From UMGS1901 sp934122115 (lineage in GTDB: Bacteria; Bacillota; Clostridia; TANB77; CAG-508), in assembly GCA_934122115.1 (NCBI GenBank), contig CAKOVU010000005.1, positions 1-64,000 on the forward strand: 64,000 nt of DNA, given 5' to 3'. The notes beneath the pieces were generated by a model. It saw only the letters and a program-made list of their open reading frames with translations. It ran no database searches and was not told where the DNA came from. This document shows positions 24,971-34,163 of this stretch, in pieces; position 1 is the first letter of the stretch; each line of letters begins with the position of its first letter. A program made the position numbers and the translations under genes.

Positions 24971-26494
24971 ATGAGCAAAGGCAGAAGATATAATGGAGAT
25001 AGTACTCATAAACTAAACATAAAAAAAGTAATTGCAACAATAATTGCAATATTGGTAATAATAATGTTTATTATTATTGTAGTTAAAGTTGTAAATACAG
25101 ATCAAAAAACGACAGGAAAAAATGTAACATTAGCATATTATACAACATATCAAGATGGAAAATGGGGAGTAATTGATTCAAAGGGGAAAGACATTATAAC
25201 TCCTGTATATGATGAAATAATTGTGATTCCAAATCAAGAAAAGGATGTATTTGTTGTTACTTATGATGTTGATTACGATAACGAAACTTATAAATCAAAG
25301 GCAATAGATAAAAATGGAAAAACTTTGTTTTCAGAATACGAAAATGTAGAAGCAATACAAAATCAAGATTCACAAAATAGTGTATGGTATTCTACAAGTT
25401 GCTTAAAAGTAGAAAAAGATGGCTTATACGGATTAATTGATTTTTCAGGAAAGCTATTATTAAGCTGCCAATATGATTCTATAGAACCACTATTAAATGT
25501 GAAAAATACATTAATTACAACTAAAGATAGCAAAAAAGGATTGGTAAGTGAAACTGGTACTGTAATAATAAATAATGAATATGAAGATATAACATCATTA
25601 ACTTCTCAATATGAGGATGGTTACATAGTAAAGAATTCTGAAGGAAAAGTTGGCGTAATTGGTACAAACAAAAAAACATTAGTGCCAGTAGAATATGACA
25701 AAATTTTAAATGTAAAAGAAGAAAATACATATATCACAAAGAAAGAAAATAAATTAATGATATATGATTCAGAAAAAAATAGTGAGACACCAATAAGTTC
25801 AGATGATGTTACAAGTATAAATAACAACAAAATAATAGTAGAAAATAATGGAAAATTCGGAATAATAAATAATGCGGGGGAGACTGTATTAGAGCCTAAA
25901 TACCAGAGCTTGGAATATGTTTTCTCAGATTATTACATTGCAAAAGAAAATGATAAATATGGGGTTATAAACTCACAAGGTGAAACAAAATTAGATTTTA
26001 AATATGACTCTTTAACATACAGAAAAGATGCAGATTTTATAGAAGGAAATACATCAGAGAAAATAGATAGTGACATAATAAACAGAAATTTAGAAGTTAA
26101 AATATCAGGAATAATATCAGAAGTAAATGTAGATAAAGGATACATGAAAGTAAGGCAAGGAAACGAATATAAATACTATAATTTTAAATTTGAGGAAAAG
26201 AAAAATACTCAAATATTAACAAATAATACATTATTCTTATCAAAAAAAGACGGCAAATATGGATATGTAAATAAAGATGGAGTAGTTGTAGTAAACTATA
26301 TTTATGACGATGCTACAGAACAAAATGATTCTGGATATGCTGCAATAAAGAAAGACGGAAAATGGGGAGCAATAGATGAAAATGGCAATATTGTGGTAGA
26401 GCCGAGCTTAACACTAGATAATAATACGGTTATAAATTTCATTGGAACTTGGCATTTATCAGAAGATACAAACGCTAGATATTATACCAAATGA
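24971..26494 (+). CDS. WG-repeat protein, membrane-anchored
   Basis: 507 residues. One membrane helix at residues 21-43 is followed by WG repeats of about 40-50 residues with the core KWGVIDSKGK...PVYDEI. Clear copies are DGLYGLIDFSGK, DKYGVINSQGE, GKYGYVNKDGV and GKWGAIDENGN. WG repeats form beta-type repeat domains that bind proteins or ligands. The protein should face outside. The repeat family is found in many gut Clostridia; the partner is not known. The next gene, also membrane-tethered, begins 18 bases later. Confidence 0.85.
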   Translation: MSKGRRYNGDSTHKLNIKKVIATIIAILVIIMFIIIVVKVVNTDQKTTGKNVTLAYYTTYQDGKWGVIDSKGKDIITPVYDEIIVIPNQEKDVFVVTYDVDYDNETYKSKAIDKNGKTLFSEYENVEAIQNQDSQNSVWYSTSCLKVEKDGLYGLIDFSGKLLLSCQYDSIEPLLNVKNTLITTKDSKKGLVSETGTVIINNEYEDITSLTSQYEDGYIVKNSEGKVGVIGTNKKTLVPVEYDKILNVKEENTYITKKENKLMIYDSEKNSETPISSDDVTSINNNKIIVENNGKFGIINNAGETVLEPKYQSLEYVFSDYYIAKENDKYGVINSQGETKLDFKYDSLTYRKDADFIEGNTSEKIDSDIINRNLEVKISGIISEVNVDKGYMKVRQGNEYKYYNFKFEEKKNTQILTNNTLFLSKKDGKYGYVNKDGVVVVNYIYDDATEQNDSGYAAIKKDGKWGAIDENGNIVVEPSLTLDNNTVINFIGTWHLSEDTNARYYTK

Positions 26495-26512
26495 TAAACA
26501 AAAGGAGAAAAA

Positions 26513-27742
26513 ATGGAAATAAAAACAAAATATCAATATACATATTTTATATACCCATATGTAGTAAATGAAAAAAAATATGATAAGTACTTGTTAAAAC
26601 TTTTGCACAATAAAAATTGCGAGTTGAAAATGTTTGAACAAGAAAAAAATCTTGATTTATATACATATTTTTTACCTAAAATAAGAAATTATATGTTTTG
26701 GTCTTTTGATTTTAATAACAAAAAAATGAAACAATTGGAACAATTTGATGACAATATGAAATCTGTATTGCTAGCAAAATATCCATGTGTAATGTTTGAA
26801 TATAAAATAAAAAAAGATATTCAAGGAAAAACAAAAAATGATGGAATATTTTTCAATATTAGAAAAATAGAAATAATTTGTTTCAATACAGGAATATGCT
26901 TTTTAAATATAAAAACCACTTTGGATGAAGATAGCACATTAGAAGATTTATGTAACTTTAATTATAAGTTTAGAAATATAAATTCCAGCATTGCAAAATT
27001 AAAAGAATATGAAAATATAAAAATTCAAACCGATGCGTATAAAAATATAAAAGGAATTTCCCAGCTAATAAAAGAAATAGCTGGAAATAATGCAGAAGCA
27101 AAGGAACTAAATATAGATATAGATAAATTTGTAATTTATTCATATGCATGTATAGGGCAAGAATGCTGGGAAAATAGCACAAATGTTGAACTGCTGGAAA
27201 AAGAATTATATAAATATTCAAATGTATACCCAGTGGATTATAATTCTAGTATTAATACAGATTTAATTTATGAATTAGAGCAAGGAAAACATACAAAATT
27301 CGCATTTAATAGCACATCTACAGTACTACTTACGTCAGATGCAAATACTGATAATTATACTAAATTACCACATATATATGAAACACAGTATTTGTATAAC
27401 TATATTTATGAATTGCACAAAAAAATATTTTTAAATAAGCTAGATAAAGAAGCAAAGAATTATAATAAATTCAATAATATAAAAGAGCAATTTATACAAT
27501 TTGTGCAAAATGTGTGGATAGAAGAGACCACAAATAATAATATGGGGAATGAAATAACTAAATATTGGAAAAAAGCTTTAAAAACGGATAAGGTATTTGA
27601 AAAAGTAAAGCAAAAATATGACATAATATACAAAAATGCAAATATAGAAAAAAGTGAAAAATCAAACAAGTGGATTATTATAAGTTTAATAGTACTTGCA
27701 CTAATAAATATAGCAAATTATATTTCTATATTACACAAATAA
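26513..27742 (+). CDS. Unknown protein with C-terminal membrane anchor
   Basis: 409 residues. Mostly soluble, rich in Lys, Asn and Tyr, with a single C-terminal helix (WIIISLIVLALINIANYISIL, residues about 384-404), so it is tail-anchored. The start of the sequence, TKYQYTYFIYPYVVNEKKYDKYLLKLL, and KLPHIYETQYLYNYIYELHKKIFLNKLD resemble proteins called CorA-like or DUF-type in Clostridia; I cannot assign it. It starts after AAAAGGAG and sits between the WG-repeat protein and acpS, all in one direction with short gaps. Confidence 0.65.
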   Translation: MEIKTKYQYTYFIYPYVVNEKKYDKYLLKLLHNKNCELKMFEQEKNLDLYTYFLPKIRNYMFWSFDFNNKKMKQLEQFDDNMKSVLLAKYPCVMFEYKIKKDIQGKTKNDGIFFNIRKIEIICFNTGICFLNIKTTLDEDSTLEDLCNFNYKFRNINSSIAKLKEYENIKIQTDAYKNIKGISQLIKEIAGNNAEAKELNIDIDKFVIYSYACIGQECWENSTNVELLEKELYKYSNVYPVDYNSSINTDLIYELEQGKHTKFAFNSTSTVLLTSDANTDNYTKLPHIYETQYLYNYIYELHKKIFLNKLDKEAKNYNKFNNIKEQFIQFVQNVWIEETTNNNMGNEITKYWKKALKTDKVFEKVKQKYDIIYKNANIEKSEKSNKWIIISLIVLALINIANYISILHK

Positions 27743-27753
27743 AGGAGAGCACA

Positions 27754-28146
27754 ATGCAAATAAAAGTAGGTACTGATATTATAGAAGTAAGCAGAATACA
27801 GGAATCAATAGAAAATTTAGGACAAAGTTTTCTAAATAAAATATACACAGAAGAAGAAATAAAATACTGCCAAGGTAAGAAAAAAGCGATGTATCAACAC
27901 TTTGCTGCTAGGTTTGCTGCAAAAGAGGCAGCTTTTAAAGCAGTATCTACATTGCTAGATGATAAGTACAGCATATCTTGGAAAAATGCACAAACGGTAG
28001 ATGATGAAAATGGTAAGCCACACCTTGAGTTTGTGTCTTTAAGTAAAGATGTTGAAAAAATGCTAAAAAGAATAAGTAGCATAGATGTGAGTATATCTCA
28101 TTTAAAAGAATATGCTATTGCTACAGTAACAATATTAGTAGATTAG
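27754..28146 (+). CDS. acpS: Holo-[acyl-carrier-protein] synthase
   Basis: 130 residues. KVGTDIIEVSRIQESI (with the catalytic Asp and metal site) and RFAAKEAAFKAVST are the signatures of AcpS. It moves 4'-phosphopantetheine from CoA onto apo-ACP for fatty acid synthesis. The start is ATG 27754 after AAAGGAGAGCACA. A longer frame from 27670 lies inside the preceding gene. Confidence 0.95.
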   Translation: MQIKVGTDIIEVSRIQESIENLGQSFLNKIYTEEEIKYCQGKKKAMYQHFAARFAAKEAAFKAVSTLLDDKYSISWKNAQTVDDENGKPHLEFVSLSKDVEKMLKRISSIDVSISHLKEYAIATVTILVD

Positions 28147-28153
28147 AGGTATT

Positions 28154-28951
28154 ATGGAAACAGAATTTTTTGATTCACATGCGCATTATAATGATGAAAA
28201 ATTTGCAGAAGATAGAGAAGATGTAATAGAAAGAATATATGAATCTGGAGTTACCAAGTTTGTAAGTGCAGGCTATGATGTGGAGTCATCTATTTATGGC
28301 TTGAAATTGGCTTATGAAAAAGAATATATTTATACTACGGTTGGAGTATCACCCAACGATGTAAAAGAAAGCATAGAAGAGACTGAAATTGAAATAAAAA
28401 AGATAGAAGAAATTCTTAAATCAGAAATAGAAAATAAGAAAATAGTTGCGATAGGAGAAATCGGATTAGATTATTATTGGAACAAAGAAAATAAAGAAAT
28501 CCAAAAGTATGCATTTATAGAGCAAATAAAATTAGCTAATAAATATAATTTGCCGATAGTAATTCATACAAGAGAAGCTGTTATGGATACACTAGATATT
28601 TTAAAAAATGTTCAAGCAGCCAATAAGAAAGGCATTTTTCATTGTTGCCCGCTAAATAGGGAATTAGTAAAAGAAGCTCTAAAATTAGATTTCTATATTT
28701 CTTTTGCTGGACCTGTTACTTTTAAAAATGCTAAAAATGCAGAAGAAATAGTACAAATGGTTCCACTGGAAAAAGCATTAATAGAAACAGATAGCCCATA
28801 TCTTACACCAGAACCTAAAAGAGGGACAAGAAATGATTCTAGAAATGTAAAGCTAATAGCCCAGAAAATAGCTGATTTCAAAGGGATTACGATAGAAGAA
28901 GTTGCAAAAGCTACTTACAAAAATGCAATGAAAATATTTAATATAAAATAA
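28154..28951 (+). CDS. TatD-family DNase
   Basis: 265 residues. The metal ligands are in DSHAHYND (8-15), IGEIGLDYYW, VIHTREA, FHCCPLN and ETDSPYLTPEP. The TatD family are metal-dependent DNA exonucleases with a TIM barrel. The gene follows acpS by 8 bases and shares its transcript. In many Clostridia TatD is next to the resuscitation or SleB-type protein that follows here. Confidence 0.93.
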   Translation: METEFFDSHAHYNDEKFAEDREDVIERIYESGVTKFVSAGYDVESSIYGLKLAYEKEYIYTTVGVSPNDVKESIEETEIEIKKIEEILKSEIENKKIVAIGEIGLDYYWNKENKEIQKYAFIEQIKLANKYNLPIVIHTREAVMDTLDILKNVQAANKKGIFHCCPLNRELVKEALKLDFYISFAGPVTFKNAKNAEEIVQMVPLEKALIETDSPYLTPEPKRGTRNDSRNVKLIAQKIADFKGITIEEVAKATYKNAMKIFNIK

Positions 28952-29013
28952 AGAAAAAGTGAGAATATTTGAGTACAAGCATGCATATAATATAGTATTG
29001 GAATATGTAAAAT

Positions 29014-29042
29014 TTGACAGAGATTCCGAAAAATGGTATAAT
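29014..29042 (+). promoter_or_regulatory. Consensus sigma-A promoter
   Basis: TTGACA (29014-29019), 17 bases, TATAAT (29037-29042): both hexamers perfect. It lies inside a false N-terminal extension of the next frame and so supports the start at 29076. Confidence 0.85.
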
Positions 29043-29075
29043 AAACATGTTGTTTCAAAGGAGGAACTAAAAAAT

Positions 29076-30065
29076 ATGAAAAAAGCAAAATTACCAGTTA
29101 AGAAAATAATTGGCCTATGCTTAATACTATTATTGATAATGGGAGTTGGAGTTGCAGCTTCTAATGTCAAATTGAACAATGTAAAAATTATACTTTCAAA
29201 TGGGTATGAAATGGATGTACTTACATCTAAAACAAAAATTGCAGATATATTAGAAGAAAATCATATTATATTATTACCAGAAGAAAATGTAATTCCAAAT
29301 AAAGAAAAAGAATTATCTGATAATAATACAATAAGGATTACAAAATTTGAAGAAAGCGAAACAGAAATTGCAGATGTAGCAGAAACTTCTGCAGATATTA
29401 CAGTAGATAATTTATTACAATCTTATGATAAGATAATAGAAAAAATAGAAACTGTTCAAGAAGAAATACCATACGAGACAATTACAAAGGATGTTTCAGA
29501 TGGCAGCGATAATAAAAAAGATAGAGTTATCCAAGAAGGAAAAAACGGATTAAAAGAGGTAACCTATAAAGTAAAATATCAAAATGATACAGAAATAGAA
29601 AGAACAGAAATATATTCAACAATAATTACAGAGCCAGTAAACAAAGTAATAGAAGTAAGAAAACAATATGTAACTTCAAGAAGCTCTGGAGCTAGAGTTT
29701 CATATAGCAATGGTGTATGGAGCTATTCAAATGCGGAATTCGATTTACTATGTGCAATAACAGCACAAGAATGTAGTTCAAGCTATGAAGGTGCGTTAGC
29801 TGTTATTACAACTGCATGTAATAGAGCTGAAAGTGCAAAATGGGCTAAAAATGGTTCGGATCCATTAAGCCAATATAAAGCCAAAGGTCAATTCTGTTAT
29901 TCAATAGACAGCCATTGGAGAAGAAGATTAAATGGAAATTATGCTTCATACGTAGCAGAAGCCGTATCTGATGCATTAAATGGAAAAAGAAATCACAATT
30001 ATTTATCATTCAGATCAGCAGGTTATGCATCTGGTGAATATATAGGTGGAAACGTATATTTTTAA
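29076..30065 (+). CDS. DUF348/G5-domain protein with C-terminal SleB-like hydrolase domain
   Basis: 330 residues. A membrane or signal segment (IIGLCLILLLIMGVGVAAS, residues 12-30) is followed by a DUF348-like part (NGYEMDVLTSKTKIADILEEN), a G5 domain (about 125-200: IPYETITKDV...GLKEVTYKVKYQNDTE) and a C-terminal domain with LLCAITAQECSSSYEGALAVITTACNRAES and AKGQFCYSI. The last part is like the cell-wall hydrolase SleB/CwlJ domain, including the Glu of the AQE motif. It may take part in germination or wall remodelling. Start ATG 29076 after AAAGGAGG and its own promoter. Confidence 0.82.
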   Translation: MKKAKLPVKKIIGLCLILLLIMGVGVAASNVKLNNVKIILSNGYEMDVLTSKTKIADILEENHIILLPEENVIPNKEKELSDNNTIRITKFEESETEIADVAETSADITVDNLLQSYDKIIEKIETVQEEIPYETITKDVSDGSDNKKDRVIQEGKNGLKEVTYKVKYQNDTEIERTEIYSTIITEPVNKVIEVRKQYVTSRSSGARVSYSNGVWSYSNAEFDLLCAITAQECSSSYEGALAVITTACNRAESAKWAKNGSDPLSQYKAKGQFCYSIDSHWRRRLNGNYASYVAEAVSDALNGKRNHNYLSFRSAGYASGEYIGGNVYF

Positions 30066-30080
30066 AAAGTATTAAGTATA

Positions 30081-30119
30081 AAAATAGTAAGTCAAGAGTA
30101 ATCTGACTTGCTATTTTTT
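30081..30119 (+). terminator. Terminator after the G5/SleB gene
   Basis: Stem AAAATAGTAAGTCA / TGACTTGCTATTTT (one T-G pair), 9-base loop, T6. Confidence 0.8.
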
Positions 30120-30166
30120 GTTTTATATAGTAATATTAAAACCAACAAATATTTAAGAGGTGAACA

Positions 30167-30922
30167 ATGAAATTAATATCTTGGAATGTAAATGGCTTAA
30201 GAGCAGTAATGAATAAAGGATTTATGGATTTTTTTAATTCTATAAATGCAGATGCTTTTTGCGTACAGGAAACAAAATTGCAAGAAGGACAAATAGAATT
30301 TGCGCCAGAAAACTACTATGTATATTTCAATAGCGCAATAAAGAAAGGATATTCTGGCACAGCGCTAATATCAAAAATTAAACCGATAAATGTTGCATAT
30401 GGAATAAATATGGAAGAGCACGACTCCGAAGGAAGAGTAATAACTGCAGAATATGAAAAGTTTTATTTAGTGAACTGCTATACTCCAAATTCACAAAGAG
30501 AGTTGACCAGATTAGACTACAGAATGCAATGGGAGGATGATTTTAGAGCGTATTTATGCATGCTACAGAATAAAAAGCCAGTAATATTATGCGGAGATTT
30601 AAATGTGGCACATAATGAAATAGATTTAAAAAATCCTTCAACTAATAGACATAATGCAGGTTTTACTGATGAAGAAAGAGGCAAGATGACAGCACTTTTA
30701 AATGCAGGCTTTATAGATACATTCAGATATATGTATCCAGATAAAAAAGAATGTTATTCGTGGTGGTCGTATATGTTTCATGCAAGAGAGAAAAACGCTG
30801 GTTGGAGAATAGACTATTTTATAACATCAGAAAATTTAAAGAATAAAATAAAAGATAGTAAGATTCATACAGAAGTGTTTGGCAGTGACCATTGCCCAGT
30901 TGAATTAGATATAGAAATATAA
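30167..30922 (+). CDS. exoA: Exodeoxyribonuclease III
   Basis: 251 residues, normal size for the ExoA/Xth family. Blocks: SWNVNGLRAV (8), QETKLQEGQIE (with the metal Glu), YTPNSQRELTRLDYR, CGDLNVAHNEIDLKNP and SDHCPVEL. It cuts DNA at abasic sites and trims 3' ends in base excision repair. AGAGGTG precedes ATG. It is followed after 12 bases by the AI-2E family gene. Confidence 0.95.
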   Translation: MKLISWNVNGLRAVMNKGFMDFFNSINADAFCVQETKLQEGQIEFAPENYYVYFNSAIKKGYSGTALISKIKPINVAYGINMEEHDSEGRVITAEYEKFYLVNCYTPNSQRELTRLDYRMQWEDDFRAYLCMLQNKKPVILCGDLNVAHNEIDLKNPSTNRHNAGFTDEERGKMTALLNAGFIDTFRYMYPDKKECYSWWSYMFHAREKNAGWRIDYFITSENLKNKIKDSKIHTEVFGSDHCPVELDIEI

Positions 30923-30934
30923 AGGGGAAAAATT

Positions 30935-32086
30935 ATGAAAAAAGACAATTTTAAGAAATGGATATTTTATTTTTCCATAATTGCTACTGCAATTATTTTG
31001 GATAAAGTTTTACAAAATTTTACTAACATAACAAATTGGATAGTTCAATTAATATCAATACTTGCGCCGTTTGTAGGCGGAATATTAATAGCATATATAT
31101 TATATATGCCTTGCAAAAAAATAGAGAATGCTTATAAAAATACAAGCAAAAAACGTTTTTTAAATAAGCATGCAAGAGGATTAAGTGTTGCAACTGTATA
31201 TATAATGACATTCATAATATTATTTATATTGTTTAATTGTATACTTCCTATTTTATTCCAAAGTTTCTCTGATTTGATTAGCAATATACCAGGATATTAT
31301 GAAGAAGCAGTAATTAAAATAAATGAATTACCAGAAGACCACTTTTTAAGAGGAGAGCAAGTAACAGAAGTGGTAAATAGAATGAAATCAATAGATTTGC
31401 AAAGCTTTTTAAATCCAGAAAAAATAATGGGATATGTGAAAAGTGTAATAAGTGCAGTAAGCAGCGTGTTTAGTGCTTTTGTTGCAATCGTGGTATCTAT
31501 TTACATATTGCTACAAAGAAAAGGAATAATAAAATTCTGGAGTCGATTATTTAGGTGTGTGTTCAAAGAGGGAACATGCTCAAAATTGGGTAAATATTTT
31601 AGAAATGGAAATGAAATATTTTTTAAGTTTCTAACAAGCCAAATGATAGATGCTTTAATAGTTGGAATAGTAGTTTCAATTGCAATGCTAATTTTAAACG
31701 TAAAATATGCAGTGCTACTAGGCTTCTTAATAGGATTATTCAACTTGATTCCATTCTTTGGAGCTATAATAGCTGTAGGAATAGCTATTTTGGTAACACT
31801 ATTAACAGATGGAATTGGCAAAGCAATTGCAATGGCAATTGTTGTAATAATATTACAACAAATTGATGCAAATATAATAAACCCTAAAATAGTTGGAAAT
31901 TCATTAGAAATAAGTCAATTGCTAGTAATATTTGCTGTAACAATAGGCGGAGCATATTTTGGAGTTTTAGGAATGTTCTTGGCAGTACCAGTGATGACAG
32001 TAATAAAGATGGTGATTGAAGATTCAATGGAAGAGAAAGAAAAATGTTCAAATTGTATTGACAATAATAACCAAATTAGTTTATAA
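30935..32086 (+). CDS. AI-2E family transporter (permease of unknown substrate)
   Basis: 383 residues with about eight membrane segments: two at the N-terminus, a soluble loop (125-180) and the C-terminal bundle with GLFNLIPFFGAIIAVG and GNSLEISQLLVIFAVTIGG. These blocks identify the AI-2E/YhhQ family, whose members are thought to export small molecules; E. coli TqsA is one. No gene for AI-2 synthesis is near. Ribosome site AAAGGGG. Confidence 0.9.
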   Translation: MKKDNFKKWIFYFSIIATAIILDKVLQNFTNITNWIVQLISILAPFVGGILIAYILYMPCKKIENAYKNTSKKRFLNKHARGLSVATVYIMTFIILFILFNCILPILFQSFSDLISNIPGYYEEAVIKINELPEDHFLRGEQVTEVVNRMKSIDLQSFLNPEKIMGYVKSVISAVSSVFSAFVAIVVSIYILLQRKGIIKFWSRLFRCVFKEGTCSKLGKYFRNGNEIFFKFLTSQMIDALIVGIVVSIAMLILNVKYAVLLGFLIGLFNLIPFFGAIIAVGIAILVTLLTDGIGKAIAMAIVVIILQQIDANIINPKIVGNSLEISQLLVIFAVTIGGAYFGVLGMFLAVPVMTVIKMVIEDSMEEKEKCSNCIDNNNQISL

Positions 32087-32172
32087 TATTAAACATGTGA
32101 AGGCAATTTCGTATTAAGAAGTTGAAAATCCCATGCGAAAGCATTTGATGCAGCGGAAGGAGGGGAATATTA

Positions 32173-32343
32173 ATGTCAGAAGTAAAAGTAAATAATGGAA
32201 ATATAGAAGAAGCCCTAAAAAGATTTAAAAGACAATGCGCAAGAAATGGGGTATTACAAGAGGTTCGTAAAAGGGAACACTATGAGAAACCAAGCGTAAA
32301 GAGAAAGAAAAAATCAGAGGCAGCTAGAAAAAGAAAATTTTAA
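32173..32343 (+). CDS. rpsU: 30S ribosomal protein S21
   Basis: 56 residues, very basic: NIEEALKRFKRQCARNGVL is the S21 core, and the tail KRKKKSEAARKRKF is typical. The gene is preceded by GGAAGGAGGGG and a leader with an ATGC-GAAA-GCAT tetraloop hairpin (32133-32144). It is followed by yqeY, the usual partner in Firmicutes. The small size explains why it is easily missed. Confidence 0.95.
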   Translation: MSEVKVNNGNIEEALKRFKRQCARNGVLQEVRKREHYEKPSVKRKKKSEAARKRKF

Positions 32344-32358
32344 AAATATATAGAAAAG

Positions 32359-32402
32359 AGGCGTTTTCAAAATCTAATTAGATAGAATTTGAAAGCGCCT
32401 TT
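32359..32402 (+). terminator. Hairpin between rpsU and yqeY
   Basis: AGGCG-TTTTCAAA and TTTGAAAG-CGCCT pair around an inner ATCTAATTAGAT palindrome. The following TTTAAAAA run is weak, so it may allow partial readthrough into yqeY. Confidence 0.55.
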
Positions 32403-32427
32403 AAAAATATAAAAAGGAGAGATTAAT

Positions 32428-32868
32428 ATGTTAAAAGAAAAATTATTAGAAGACTTAAAACAATCAATGAAGGAGAAAAACACAAATAGAAAAAATGTAG
32501 TGCAAATGGTAAGAGCAGGAATTTTGCAAGTGGAAAAAGATAAAGGAATCCAATTGGAAGATGCACAAGTGCTAGAGATAATTGCAAAGGAACTAAAAAA
32601 GAGAAAAGATTCATTAGCAGATTTTGAAAAAGCAAATAGAGAAGATTTAATAAATCAAGTAAATGAAGAAATAAGCGTATTAGAAGAATATTTACCAAAA
32701 CAATTATCAGATGAGGAATTAGAATTAAAAATTCAGGAAATAATAACAAAGGTAGGAGCAACAACAATAAAAGATTTAGGAATGGTAATGAAAGAAGCAA
32801 AAACAGAAATTGGAGCACAAGCAGATGGCAAAAGAATAAACGAGGTTGTAAGAAAATTATTAAATTAG
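32428..32868 (+). CDS. yqeY: GatB/YqeY domain protein
   Basis: 146 residues. The helical YqeY fold is plain: LLEDLKQSMKEKNTNRKNVVQMVR, VLEIIAKELKKRKDSLADFEKA and EEYLPKQLSDEELE. It resembles the tail domain of GatB, which touches tRNA. The role alone is not settled. AAGGAG precedes ATG; the next gene begins 12 bases on. Confidence 0.9.
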   Translation: MLKEKLLEDLKQSMKEKNTNRKNVVQMVRAGILQVEKDKGIQLEDAQVLEIIAKELKKRKDSLADFEKANREDLINQVNEEISVLEEYLPKQLSDEELELKIQEIITKVGATTIKDLGMVMKEAKTEIGAQADGKRINEVVRKLLN

Positions 32869-32880
32869 GAGGAAATGCTA

Positions 32881-34143
32881 ATGAATTATAGCCCAATTAA
32901 GATAAATGAAGGAATAAACCTTCACCTTATAAACACAAATAAATTTAAAACAAATATTATATCTGTATTTTTAACTAAAAAATTAACAAGAGAAAATGTT
33001 ACGAAAGAAGCGCTAATACCAGCAGTTTTAAGGCTTGGAACGGCAAATATAAAAACACAAGAAGAATTAAATAAAAAACTAGAGGATATGTATGGAGCAG
33101 ATTTTAATTGCGGAATAGAAAAAAGAGGTGATAATCACGTACTTAAATTCTATATAGAGGCGATAGAAGATGAATACGCACTTAATGGTGAAAACATACA
33201 AAAAGAAGTGATTAATTTATTATTAGATATAGTATTTAATCCATTAGTAGAAAACTCTAGCTTTAAGAAAGAATATGTAGATGGAGAAAAGGAAAATCTA
33301 AAGAGAATTATTGAATCTAAAATAGATAATAAATCAAATTATGCATATGTAAGATGCATAGAAGAAATGTATAAAAATGAGCCGTTTGGATTATATGAAT
33401 ATGGTTATATAGAAGATTTGAACAATATAAATGAAAATAATTTGTATGAATATTATGAAGAGTTTATAAACAATTGTAAAATAGATATTTTTGTATCAGG
33501 AAATATAAAAGAGAAAGAAATAGAAGATATTGTTAAGAGCAATAGTAACATAAACAAACTATTGCCAAGAAATCCAGAATTTATTTTAGATAGTAAGCAA
33601 GATGTAAATAATATAAAAGACCAAACAGCAGAAGAAAAAATGGATGTATCACAAGGAAAAATTGTGATAGGAATGAGTATAAAAAATAATATAGATGATG
33701 CAGTATTGAATGTGTATAATGCAATCTTAGGAGGCGGAGCAAATTCAAAATTGTTCCAGAATGTAAGGGAAAAGGCTAGTTTAGCATACACAGCTGGCTC
33801 TAGATATATAAAAAGCAAAAACAATATATTTATTAGATGTGGAATAGAAATAAAAAATTACGAAAAAACAATAGAAATAATAAAAGAGCAATTGGAAGAT
33901 ATGAAAAAAGGAGAATTTTCAGAGGTTGATATTAAAAATGCAAAAGAATTGTTGATTGCTAGCTTTATTAGCATACAAGATGAGCAACCAAGAGAAATAT
34001 CATATTATATGTCACAGCAATTATCTAAAGATACTAGTGATATAGAAACAGCTTGCAAGAAGATAGAATCTGTAAATAAAGAACAGATAATAGAAGCTGC
34101 TGAAAATATTATGATAAATACAATATTCTTTTTAAGAAATTAA
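32881..34143 (+). CDS. yfmF: M16 peptidase-like protein YfmF (inactive partner)
   Basis: 420 residues from ATG 32881 (AGGAGG upstream; the ATG at 32875 is too close to that site). Two M16 domains are present, but the zinc motif HxxEH is absent: the matching region reads ALIPAVLRLGTANIKTQEELNK. It ends with GANSKLFQNVREKASLAYTAGS, a typical M16 C-domain block. With the next gene it forms the pair known in Firmicutes near EF-P modification and intramembrane proteolysis. It should act as the regulatory half of a heterodimer. Confidence 0.88.
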   Translation: MNYSPIKINEGINLHLINTNKFKTNIISVFLTKKLTRENVTKEALIPAVLRLGTANIKTQEELNKKLEDMYGADFNCGIEKRGDNHVLKFYIEAIEDEYALNGENIQKEVINLLLDIVFNPLVENSSFKKEYVDGEKENLKRIIESKIDNKSNYAYVRCIEEMYKNEPFGLYEYGYIEDLNNINENNLYEYYEEFINNCKIDIFVSGNIKEKEIEDIVKSNSNINKLLPRNPEFILDSKQDVNNIKDQTAEEKMDVSQGKIVIGMSIKNNIDDAVLNVYNAILGGGANSKLFQNVREKASLAYTAGSRYIKSKNNIFIRCGIEIKNYEKTIEIIKEQLEDMKKGEFSEVDIKNAKELLIASFISIQDEQPREISYYMSQQLSKDTSDIETACKKIESVNKEQIIEAAENIMINTIFFLRN

Positions 34144-34163
34144 TAAAAGATTGCGAGGTTATT

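Noticed and set aside
28959..29075. Longer N-terminus of the G5/SleB protein
   Set aside because: A perfect sigma-A promoter lies inside this part and AAAGGAGG precedes the later ATG at 29076.
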